Below, piece by piece: positions 1-10,567 of a stretch of DNA of 64,000 bases (position 1 is the stretch's first letter; the number at the start of each line of letters is the position of its first letter). The translations under genes and the position numbers were made by a program. Under the pieces are notes generated by a model. That model was not told where the DNA came from. It was given only the letters and a program-made list of their open reading frames with translations, and made no database searches. The stretch spans positions 7,760,001 to 7,824,000 of the forward strand of contig JAUCBN010000062.1 in NCBI GenBank assembly GCA_035048815.1. Reading direction: 5' to 3'. The stretch is from Abelmoschus esculentus (lineage: Eukaryota > Streptophyta > Magnoliopsida > Malvales > Malvaceae).

Positions 1-599
1 ATTTAACTATGGACTTTTGAACCTAATTATACAGCTTAATCTCAATTTTGGAGCTTTTTACTCAGTTAAATTTCGAAGGGGTTCACTCTAAAGCCCATTT
101 AGACATGCACGCTCTAAACCCTAAAAAATGATCGAAAATGATGTTTAATCAAATTTTATGGGGTCAACTATTTAATTATGGGCTTTTGGACCTAATTATA
201 CAACTTAATCTCAAATTTGGAGCTTTTTACTCGGTTAAAATTTGAACGGGTTCACTCTAAAGCCCATTTAGATATGCACGCTCTAAACCCTAAAAAATGA
301 TCGAAAATGATGTTTAATGAAATTTTATGGGTTCAACTATTTAATTATGGGCTTTTGGACCTAATTATACTGCTTAATCTCAAATTTTATGCTTTTTACT
401 CGGTTAAAATTCGAACGGGTTCACTCTAAAGCTCATTTAGACATGAACGCTCTGAACCCTACAAAACGATCGAAAATGATATTTAATCAAATTTTATGGG
501 TTCAACTATTTAATTATGGGCTTTTGAACCTAAATATAAAACGTAATCTCAAATTTGGAGCTTTTTACTCAGTTAAAATTCGAACGCGTTCACACTAAA
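1..599 (+). repeat. Array lead-in: partial A, then B, G and D monomers
   Basis: Bases 1-92 are the tail of an A monomer. Bases 93-261 are the first complete monomer (type B, ending in the TTTGAACGGG form). Bases 262-430 are type G (TTTAATGAAATTTT). Bases 431-599 are a D monomer with two private features: ATGAACGC instead of ATGCACGC near 453-460, and ATAAAACGTAATC near 535-547 in place of ATACAACTTAATC. The second variant is otherwise seen only near 20,470 and 39,490, which links this D monomer to the duplicated 3.8-kb block. Confidence 0.9.
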
Positions 600-937
600 G
601 CCCATTTAGACATGCACGCTCTAAACCTTAAAAAATGATCGAAAATGATGTTTAATCAAATTTTATGGGCTCAAAAAATTAATTACGGACTTTTGACCCT
701 AATTTGACTGCTTAATCTCAAATTTTATGCTTTTTACTCGGTTAAAATTCGAACAGGTTCACTCTAAAGCTCATTTAGACATGCACGCTCTGAACCCTAC
801 AAAACGATCGAAAATGATGTTTAATCAAATTTTATGGGTTCAACTATCTAATTATGGGCTTTTGGACCTAATTATACAACTTAATCTCAAATTTGGAGCT
901 TTTTCCTCGGTTAAATTTCGTACGGGTTCACTCTAAA
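600..937 (+). repeat. E-F monomer dimer (338 bp)
   Basis: The E monomer (600-768) differs from C by TTAATTACGG and CCTAATTTGACTGC. The F monomer (769-937) carries ACGATCG, GATGTTTAATC, CTATCTAATTATGGG, TTTTTCCTCGG and the ending TTTCGTACGGG, with the palindrome CGTACG. F copies after about 19 kb usually read CGTACAGG. From about 27 kb to 48 kb F has GATATTTAATC, while GATGTTTAATC returns at about 50-55 kb. These differences date and link HOR copies. E here also carries the rare AACCTTAAAAAATG variant and AAAAAATTAATTACGG. Confidence 0.92.
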
Positions 938-1106
938 GCCCATTTAGACATGCACGCTCTAAACCCTAAAAAATGATCGAAAATGATGTTTAATCAAATT
1001 TTATGGGCTCAAAAATTTAACTATGGACTTTTGAACCTAATTATACAGCTTAATCTCAATTTTGGAGCTTTTTACTCAGTTAAATTTCGAAGGGGTTTAC
1101 TCTAAA
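938..1106 (+). repeat. Reference A-type monomer (169 bp)
   Basis: A clean example of the commonest monomer. Landmarks in monomer coordinates: GCCC at 1-4, telomere-like CTAAACCCTAAA at 22-33, AAAAAATGATCG at 31-42, CTCAAAAATTTAACTATGG at 71-89, CAATTTTGGAGC at 120-131, and AAATTTCGAAGGGG at 145-158 containing the palindrome TTCGAA at 149-154. This copy has the GGGGTTTACTC ending. Other A copies end GGGGTTCACTC or GGGGTTCAATC, and these endings are useful sub-type markers. Runs of three or more A monomers occur, for example near 24,100-24,600, 26,110-27,120 and 41,750-42,250. Confidence 0.95.
959..970 (+). other. Telomere-like 12-mer CTAAACCCTAAA (reference copy)
   Basis: Twelve bases match the plant-type telomere repeat (CCCTAAA)n. 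The core AAACCCTAA is the 'telobox' bound by TRB/telomere-repeat-binding proteins in plants. It is present at positions 22-33 of most A, B, C, E and G monomers, and changed to CTGAACCCTACAA or TTGAACCCTACAA in D and F. Whether it has any function here is unknown. Confidence 0.55.
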
Positions 1107-1275
1107 GCCCATTTAGACATGCACGCTCTAAACCCTAAAAAATGATCGAAAATGATGTTTAATCAAATTTTATGGGGTCAACTATTTAATTATGGGCTTT
1201 TGGACCTAATTATACAACTTAATCTCAAATTTGGAGCTTTTTACTCGGTTAAAATTTGAACGGGTTCACTCTAAA
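1107..1275 (+). repeat. Reference B-type monomer
   Basis: This monomer follows A directly. Its middle reads GGGGTCAACTATTTAATTATGGG and its lower third reads CAAATTTGGAGC. Near the end it has AAATTTGAACGGG, where the TTCGAA palindrome of A, C and D is lost (TTTGAA). Type B pairs with A upstream and C downstream in the full-length HOR unit. It is involved in several hybrid monomers, including A/B near 3,840-4,000 and 35,540-35,710, and B/C near 9,400-9,560 and 11,090-11,250. Confidence 0.92.
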
Positions 1276-1613
1276 GCCCATTTAGACATGCACGCTCTAA
1301 ACCCTAAAAAATGATCGAAAATGATGTTTAATCAAATTTTATGGGCTCAAAAATTTAATTATGGACTTTTGACCCTAATTATACTGCTTAATCTCAAATT
1401 TTATGCTTTTTACTCGGTTAAAATTCGAACGGGTTCACTCTAAAGCTCATTTAGACATGCACGCTCTGAACCCTACAAAACGATCGAAAATGATATTTAA
1501 TCAAATTTTATGGGTTCAACTATTTAATTATGGGCTTTTGAACCTAAATATACAACTTAATCTCAAATTTGGAGCTTTTTACTCAGTTAAAATTCGAACG
1601 CGTTCACACTAAA
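1276..1613 (+). repeat. C-D monomer dimer (338 bp)
   Basis: The C monomer (1276-1444) has TTAATTATGGACTTTTGACC and CAAATTTTATGC. The D monomer (1445-1613) opens with GCTCATTTAGAC and carries CTGAACCCTACAAAACGATCG, GATATTTAATC, CCTAAATATACAAC and the ending TTCGAACGCGTTCACAC. The D start lacks the telomere-like 12-mer, because CTAAACCCTAAA is changed to CTGAACCCTACAA. A frame of 69 codons runs 1403-1612. It is open only because ACGATCG replaces the usual TGATCG stop, and I do not consider it a gene. The same dimer recurs dozens of times. Confidence 0.93.
1596..1605. other. GAACGCGTTC palindrome of D monomers (reference copy)
   Basis: A perfect 10-bp palindrome at monomer positions 152-161, preceded by an overlapping TTCGAA at 149-154. 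It ends every regular D monomer and the A/D hybrids at 26,761, 28,093, 30,439, 31,771 and 34,117. A and C monomers have only TTCGAA there, F has CGTACG, and B has neither. A protein-binding role is a hypothesis only. Confidence 0.6.
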
Positions 1614-3472
1614 GCCCATTTAGACATGCACGCTCTAAACCCTAAAAAATGATCGAAAATGATGTTTAATCAAATTTTATGGGCTCAAAAATTTAATTAC
1701 GGACTTTTGACCCTAATTTGACTGCTTAATCTCAAATTTTATGCTTTTTACTCGGTTAAAATTCGAACAGGTTCACTCTAAAGCTCATTTAGACATGCAC
1801 GCTCTGAACCCTACAAAACGATCGAAAATGATATTTAATCAAATTTTATGGGTTCAACTATTTAATTATGGGCTTTTGAACCTAAATATACAACTTAATC
1901 TCAAATTTGGAGCTTTTTACTCAGTTAAAATTCGAACGCGTTCACACTAAAGCCCATTTAGACATGCACGCTCTAAACCCTAAAAAATGATCGAAAATGA
2001 TGTTTAATCAAATTTTATGGGCTCAAAAATTTAACTATGGACTTTTGAACCTAATTATACAGCTTAATCTCAATTTTGGAGCTTTTTACTCAGTTAAATT
2101 TCGAAGGGGTTCAATCTAAAGCCCATTTAGACATGCACGCTCTAAACCCTAAAAAATGATCGAAAATGATGTTTAATCAAATTTTATGGGCTCAAAAATT
2201 TAACTATGGACTTTTGAACCTAATTATACAGCTTAATCTCAATTTTGGAGCTTTTTACTCAGTTAAATTTCGAAGGGGTTTACTCTAAAGCCCATTTAGA
2301 CATGCACGCTCTAAACCCTAAAAAATGATCGAAAATGATGTTTAATGAAATTTTATGGGTTCAACTATTTAATTATGGGCTTTTGGACCTAATTATACTG
2401 CTTAATCTCAAATTTTATGCTTTTTACTCGGTTAAAATTCGAACGGGTTCACTCTAAAGCTCATTTAGACATGCACGCTCTGAACCCTACAAAACGATCG
2501 AAAATGATATTTAATCAAATTTTATGGGTTCAACTATTTAATTATGGGCTTTTGAACCTAAATATACAACTTAATCTCAAATTTGGAGCTTTTTACTCCG
2601 TTAAAATTCGAACGCGTTCACACTAAAGCCCATTTAGACATGCACGCTCTAAACCCTAAAAAATGATCGAAAATGATGTTTAATCAAATTTTATGGGATC
2701 AAAAATTTAATTACGGACTTTTGACCCTAATTATACTGCTTAATCTCAAATTTTATGCTTTTTACTCGGTTAAAATTCGAACGGGTTCACTCTAAAGCTC
2801 ATTTAGACATGCACGCTCTGAACCCTACAAAACGATCGAAAATGATATTTAATCAAATTTTATGGGTTCAACTATTTAATTATGGGCTTTTGAACCTAAT
2901 TATACAGCTTAATCTCAATTTTTGAGCTTTTTACTCAGTTAAATTTCGAAGGGGTTTACTCTAAAGCCCATTTAGACATGCACGCTCTAAATCCTAAAAA
3001 ATGATCGAAAATGATGTTTAATCAAATTTTATAGGTTCAACTATTTAATTATGGGCTTTTGGACCTAATTATACAACTTAATCTCAAATTTGGAGCTTTT
3101 TACTCGGTTAAAATTTGAACGGGTTCACTCTAAAGCCCATTTAGATATGCACGCTCTAAACCCTAAAAAATGATCGAAAACGATGTTTAATCAAATTTTA
3201 TGGGCTCAAAAATTTAATTATGGACTTTTGACCCTAATTATACAGCTTAATCTCAAATTTTATGCTTTTTACTCGGTTAAAATTCGAACGGGTTCACTCT
3301 AAAGCCCATTTAGACATGCACGCTTTGAACCCTACAAAACGATCGAAAATGATGTTTAATCAAATTTTATGGGTTCAACTATCTAATTATGGGCTTTTGG
3401 ACCTAATTATACAACTTAATCTCAAATTTGGAGCTTTTTCCTCGGTTAAACTTCGTACGGGTTCACTCTAAA

Positions 3473-6175
3473 GCCCATTTAGACATGCACGCTCTAAACC
3501 CTAAAAATGATCGAAAATGATGTTTAATCAAATTTTATGGGCTCAAAAAATTAATTACGGACTTTTGACCCTAATTTGACTGCTTAATCTCAAATTTTAT
3601 GCTTTTTACTCGGTTAAAATTCGAACAGGTTCACTCTAAAGCTCATTTAGACATGCACGCTTTGAACCCTACAAAACGATCGAAAATGATGTTTAATCAA
3701 ATTTTATGGGTTCAACTATCTAATTATGGGCTTTTGGACCTAATTATACAACTTAATCTCAAATTTGGAGCTTTTTCCTCGGTTAAATTTCGTACGGGTT
3801 CACTCTAAAGCCCATTTAGACATGCACGCTCTAAACCCTAAAAAATGATCGAAAATGATGTTTAATCAAATTTTATGGGCTCAAAAATTTAACTATGGAC
3901 TTTTGAACCTAATTATACAACTTAATCTCAAATTTGGAGCTTTTTACTCGGTTAAAATTTGAACGGGTTCACTCTAAAGCCCATTTAGACATGCACGCTC
4001 TAAACCCTAAAAAATGATCGAAAATGATGTTTAATCAAATTTTATGGGCTCAAAAATTTAATTATGGACTTTTGACCCTAATTATACTGCTTAATCTCAA
4101 ATTTTATGCTTTTTACTCGGTTAAAATTCGAACGGGTTCACTCTAAAGCTCATTTAGACATGCACGCTCTGAACCCTACAAAACGATCGAAAATGATATT
4201 TAATCAAATTTTATGGGTTCAACTATTTAATTATGGGCTTTTGAACCTAAATATACAACTTAATCTCAAATTTGGAGCTTTTTACTCAGTTAAAATTCGA
4301 ACGCGTTCACACTAAAGCCCATTTAGACATGCACGCTCTAAACCCTAAAAAATGATCGAAAATGATGTTTAATCAAATTTTATGGGCTCAAAAATTTAAT
4401 TACGGACTTTTGACCCTAATTTGACTGCTTAATCTCAAATTTTATGCTTTTTACTCGGTTAAAATTCGAACAGGTTCACTCTAAAGCTCATTTAGACATG
4501 CACGCTCTGAACCCTACAAAACGATCGAAAATGATATTTAATCAAATTTTATGGGTTCAACTATTTAATTATGGGCTTTTGAACCTAAATATACAACTTA
4601 ATCTCAAATTTGGAGCTTTTTACTCAGTTAAAATTCGAACGCGTTCACACTAAAGCCCATTTAGACATGCACGCTCTAAACCCTAAAAAATGATCGAAAA
4701 TGATGTTTAATCAAATTTTATGGGCTCAAAAATTTAACTATGGACTTTTGAACCTAATTATACAGCTTAATCTCAATTTTGGAGCTTTTTACTCAGTTAA
4801 ATTTCGAAGGGGTTCAATCTAAAGCCCATTTAGACATGCACGCTCTAAACCCTAAAAAATGATCGAAAATGATGTTTAATCAAATTTTATGGGCTCAAAA
4901 ATTTAACTATGGACTTTTGAACCTAATTATACAGCTTAATCTCAATTTTGGAGCTTTTTACTCAGTTAAATTTCGAAGGGGTTTACTCTAAAGCCCATTT
5001 AGACATGCACGCTCTAAACCCTAAAAAATGATCGAAAATGATGTTTAATGAAATTTTATGGGTTCAACTATTTAATTATGGGCTTTTGGACCTAATTATA
5101 CTGCTTAATCTCAAATTTTATGCTTTTTACTCGGTTAAAATTCGAACGGGTTCACTCTAAAGCTCATTTAGACATGCACGCTCTGAACCCTACAAAACGA
5201 TCGAAAATGATATTTAATCAAATTTTATGGGTTCAACTATTTAATTATGGGCTTTTGAACCTAAATATACAACTTAATCTCAAATTTGGAGCTTTTTACT
5301 CCGTTAAAATTCGAACGCGTTCACACTAAAGCCCATTTAGACATGCACGCTCTAAACCCTAAAAAATGATCGAAAATGATGTTTAATCAAATTTTATGGG
5401 ATCAAAAATTTAATTACGGACTTTTGACCCTAATTATACTGCTTAATCTCAAATTTTATGCTTTTTACTCGGTTAAAATTCGAACGGGTTCACTCTAAAG
5501 CTCATTTAGACATGCACGCTCTGAACCCTACAAAACGATCGAAAATGATATTTAATCAAATTTTATGGGTTCAACTATTTAATTATGGGCTTTTGAACCT
5601 AATTATACAGCTTAATCTCAATTTTTGAGCTTTTTACTCAGTTAAATTTCGAAGGGGTTTACTCTAAAGCCCATTTAGACATGCACGCTCTAAATCCTAA
5701 AAAATGATCGAAAATGATGTTTAATCAAATTTTATAGGTTCAACTATTTAATTATGGGCTTTTGGACCTAATTATACAACTTAATCTCAAATTTGGAGCT
5801 TTTTACTCGGTTAAAATTTGAACGGGTTCACTCTAAAGCCCATTTAGATATGCACGCTCTAAACCCTAAAAAATGATCGAAAACGATGTTTAATCAAATT
5901 TTATGGGCTCAAAAATTTAATTATGGACTTTTGACCCTAATTATACAGCTTAATCTCAAATTTTATGCTTTTTACTCGGTTAAAATTCGAACGGGTTCAC
6001 TCTAAAGCCCATTTAGACATGCACGCTTTGAACCCTACAAAACGATCGAAAATGATGTTTAATCAAATTTTATGGGTTCAACTATCTAATTATGGGCTTT
6101 TGGACCTAATTATACAACTTAATCTCAAATTTGGAGCTTTTTCCTCGGTTAAACTTCGTACGGGTTCACTCTAAA
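3473..6175 (+). repeat. HOR-I unit 2 (16 monomers, 2,703 bp)
   Basis: As unit 1, except that A and B are fused into one A/B hybrid monomer (about 3,840-4,010: A-type TTAACTATGG followed by B-type CAACTTAATCTC and TTTGAACGGG). The E monomer that opens it has the five-A run. Confidence 0.9.
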
Positions 6176-8878
6176 GCCCATTTAGACATGCACGCTCTAA
6201 ACCCTAAAAATGATCGAAAATGATGTTTAATCAAATTTTATGGGCTCAAAAAATTAATTACGGACTTTTGACCCTAATTTGACTGCTTAATCTCAAATTT
6301 TATGCTTTTTACTCGGTTAAAATTCGAACAGGTTCACTCTAAAGCTCATTTAGACATGCACGCTTTGAACCCTACAAAACGATCGAAAATGATGTTTAAT
6401 CAAATTTTATGGGTTCAACTATCTAATTATGGGCTTTTGGACCTAATTATACAACTTAATCTCAAATTTGGAGCTTTTTCCTCGGTTAAATTTCGTACGG
6501 GTTCACTCTAAAGCCCATTTAGACATGCACGCTCTAAACCCTAAAAAATGATCGAAAATGATGTTTAATCAAATTTTATGGGCTCAAAAATTTAACTATG
6601 GACTTTTGAACCTAATTATACAGCTTAATCTCAATTTTGGAGCTTTTTACTCAGTTAAATTTCGAAGGGGTTTACTCTAAAGCCCATTTAGACATGCACG
6701 CTCTAAACCCTAAAAAATGATCGAAAATGATGTTTAATGAAATTTTATGGGTTCAACTATTTAATTATGGGCTTTTGGACCTAATTATACTGCTTAATCT
6801 CAAATTTTATGCTTTTTACTCGGTTAAAATTCGAACGGGTTCACTCTAAAGCTCATTTAGACATGCACGCTCTGAACCCTACAAAACGATCGAAAATGAT
6901 ATTTAATCAAATTTTATGGGTTCAACTATTTAATTATGGGCTTTTGAACCTAAATATACAACTTAATCTCAAATTTGGAGCTTTTTACTCAGTTAAAATT
7001 CGAACGCGTTCACACTAAAGCCCATTTAGACATGCACGCTCTAAACCCTAAAAAATGATCGAAAATGATGTTTAATCAAATTTTATGGGCTCAAAAATTT
7101 AATTACGGACTTTTGACCCTAATTTGACTGCTTAATCTCAAATTTTATGCTTTTTACTCGGTTAAAATTCGAACAGGTTCACTCTAAAGCTCATTTAGAC
7201 ATGCACGCTCTGAACCCTACAAAACGATCGAAAATGATATTTAATCAAATTTTATGGGTTCAACTATTTAATTATGGGCTTTTGAACCTAAATATACAAC
7301 TTAATCTCAAATTTGGAGCTTTTTACTCAGTTAAAATTCGAACGCGTTCACACTAAAGCCCATTTAGACATGCACGCTCTAAACCCTAAAAAATGATCGA
7401 AAATGATGTTTAATCAAATTTTATGGGCTCAAAAATTTAACTATGGACTTTTGAACCTAATTATACAGCTTAATCTCAATTTTGGAGCTTTTTACTCAGT
7501 TAAATTTCGAAGGGGTTCAATCTAAAGCCCATTTAGACATGCACGCTCTAAACCCTAAAAAATGATCGAAAATGATGTTTAATCAAATTTTATGGGCTCA
7601 AAAATTTAACTATGGACTTTTGAACCTAATTATACAGCTTAATCTCAATTTTGGAGCTTTTTACTCAGTTAAATTTCGAAGGGGTTTACTCTAAAGCCCA
7701 TTTAGACATGCACGCTCTAAACCCTAAAAAATGATCGAAAATGATGTTTAATGAAATTTTATGGGTTCAACTATTTAATTATGGGCTTTTGGACCTAATT
7801 ATACTGCTTAATCTCAAATTTTATGCTTTTTACTCGGTTAAAATTCGAACGGGTTCACTCTAAAGCTCATTTAGACATGCACGCTCTGAACCCTACAAAA
7901 CGATCGAAAATGATATTTAATCAAATTTTATGGGTTCAACTATTTAATTATGGGCTTTTGAACCTAAATATACAACTTAATCTCAAATTTGGAGCTTTTT
8001 ACTCCGTTAAAATTCGAACGCGTTCACACTAAAGCCCATTTAGACATGCACGCTCTAAACCCTAAAAAATGATCGAAAATGATGTTTAATCAAATTTTAT
8101 GGGATCAAAAATTTAATTACGGACTTTTGACCCTAATTATACTGCTTAATCTCAAATTTTATGCTTTTTACTCGGTTAAAATTCGAACGGGTTCACTCTA
8201 AAGCTCATTTAGACATGCACGCTCTGAACCCTACAAAACGATCGAAAATGATATTTAATCAAATTTTATGGGTTCAACTATTTAATTATGGGCTTTTGAA
8301 CCTAATTATACAGCTTAATCTCAATTTTTGAGCTTTTTACTCAGTTAAATTTCGAAGGGGTTTACTCTAAAGCCCATTTAGACATGCACGCTCTAAATCC
8401 TAAAAAATGATCGAAAATGATGTTTAATCAAATTTTATAGGTTCAACTATTTAATTATGGGCTTTTGGACCTAATTATACAACTTAATCTCAAATTTGGA
8501 GCTTTTTACTCGGTTAAAATTTGAACGGGTTCACTCTAAAGCCCATTTAGATATGCACGCTCTAAACCCTAAAAAATGATCGAAAACGATGTTTAATCAA
8601 ATTTTATGGGCTCAAAAATTTAATTATGGACTTTTGACCCTAATTATACAGCTTAATCTCAAATTTTATGCTTTTTACTCGGTTAAAATTCGAACGGGTT
8701 CACTCTAAAGCCCATTTAGACATGCACGCTTTGAACCCTACAAAACGATCGAAAATGATGTTTAATCAAATTTTATGGGTTCAACTATCTAATTATGGGC
8801 TTTTGGACCTAATTATACAACTTAATCTCAAATTTGGAGCTTTTTCCTCGGTTAAACTTCGTACGGGTTCACTCTAAA
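6176..8878 (+). repeat. HOR-I unit 3 (16 monomers, 2,703 bp)
   Basis: As unit 2, but the missing monomer is lost differently. F is followed by a normal A and then by a G monomer (TTTAATGAAATTTT near 6,727-6,745), which replaces B plus C before the D at about 6,851. Confidence 0.9.
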
Positions 8879-10567
8879 GCCCATTTAGACATGCACGCTC
8901 TAAACCCTAAAAATGATCGAAAATGATGTTTAATCAAATTTTATGGGCTCAAAAAATTAATTACGGACTTTTGACCCTAATTTGACTGCTTAATCTCAAA
9001 TTTTATGCTTTTTACTCGGTTAAAATTCGAACAGGTTCACTCTAAAGCTCATTTAGACATGCACGCTTTGAACCCTACAAAACGATCGAAAATGATGTTT
9101 AATCAAATTTTATGGGTTCAACTATCTAATTATGGGCTTTTGGACCTAATTATACAACTTAATCTCAAATTTGGAGCTTTTTCCTCGGTTAAATTTCGTA
9201 CGGGTTCACTCTAAAGCCCATTTAGACATGCACGCTCTAAACCCTAAAAAATGATCGAAAATGATGTTTAATCAAATTTTATGGGCTCAAAAATTTAACT
9301 ATGGACTTTTGAACCTAATTATACAGCTTAATCTCAATTTTGGAGCTTTTTACTCAGTTAAATTTCGAAGGGGTTTACTCTAAAGCCCATTTAGACATGC
9401 ACGCTCTAAACCCTAAAAAATGATCGAAAATGATGTTTAATCAAATTTTATGGGGTCAACTATTTAATTATGGGCTTTTGGACCTAATTATACTGCTTAA
9501 TCTCAAATTTTATGCTTTTTACTCGGTTAAAATTCGAACGGGTTCACTCTAAAGCTCATTTAGACATGCACGCTCTGAACCCTACAAAACGATCGAAAAT
9601 GATATTTAATCAAATTTTATGGGTTCAACTATTTAATTATGGGCTTTTGAACCTAAATATACAACTTAATCTCAAATTTGGAGCTTTTTACTCAGTTAAA
9701 ATTCGAACGCGTTCACACTAAAGCCCATTTAGACATGCACGCTCTAAACCCTAAAAAATGATCGAAAATGATGTTTAATCAAATTTTATGGGATCAAAAA
9801 TTTAATTACGGACTTTTGACCCTAATTATACTGCTTAATCTCAAATTTTATGCTTTTTACTCGGTTAAAATTCGAACGGGTTCACTCTAAAGCTCATTTA
9901 GACATGCACGCTCTGAACCCTACAAAACGATCGAAAATGATATTTAATCAAATTTTATGGGTTCAACTATTTAATTATGGGCTTTTGAACCTAATTATAC
10001 AGCTTAATCTCAATTTTTGAGCTTTTTACTCAGTTAAATTTCGAAGGGGTTTACTCTAAAGCCCATTTAGACATGCACGCTCTAAATCCTAAAAAATGAT
10101 CGAAAATGATGTTTAATCAAATTTTATAGGTTCAACTATTTAATTATGGGCTTTTGGACCTAATTATACAACTTAATCTCAAATTTGGAGCTTTTTACTC
10201 GGTTAAAATTTGAACGGGTTCACTCTAAAGCCCATTTAGATATGCACGCTCTAAACCCTAAAAAATGATCGAAAACGATGTTTAATCAAATTTTATGGGC
10301 TCAAAAATTTAATTATGGACTTTTGACCCTAATTATACAGCTTAATCTCAAATTTTATGCTTTTTACTCGGTTAAAATTCGAACGGGTTCACTCTAAAGC
10401 CCATTTAGACATGCACGCTTTGAACCCTACAAAACGATCGAAAATGATGTTTAATCAAATTTTATGGGTTCAACTATCTAATTATGGGCTTTTGGACCTA
10501 ATTATACAACTTAATCTCAAATTTGGAGCTTTTTCCTCGGTTAAACTTCGTACGGGTTCACTCTAAA
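8879..10567 (+). repeat. HOR-I unit 4, truncated (10 monomers, 1,689 bp)
   Basis: F and A are followed by a B/C hybrid (GGGGTCAACTATTT then CTGCTTAATC and TTTTATGC). The D near 9,554-9,722 then joins directly to the C monomer with GGGATCAAAAATTT. Compared with its neighbours, E D A A G D (six monomers, 1,014 bp) is missing. This is what an in-register crossover between two D monomers would leave. Confidence 0.9.

Larger units (their letters stand above)
600..3472 (+). repeat. HOR-I unit 1 (17 monomers, 2,873 bp)
   Basis: The longest version of the unit, with every monomer 169 bp. Its first third (about 450 to 2,110) also matches the 3.8-kb block at about 20,386-22,046 and 39,403-41,063. This is the only complete unit holding both the F-A-B-C-D and the E-D-A-A-G-D segments uncut, so it is the best reference for the family. 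Confidence 0.9.

Noticed and set aside
160..215. Hairpin or terminator at the two TAATTA sites flanking ATGGGCTTTTGGACC
   Set aside because: TAATTA is itself a palindrome, so the pairing of two copies 14 bp apart is weak and expected in AT-rich sequence. No gene is nearby.
1400..1450. CENP-B box
   Set aside because: The motif NTTCGNNNNANNCGGGN needs seven bases between TTCG and CGGG. C monomers have TTCGAACGGG, with only two. The full motif was not found in any monomer type.
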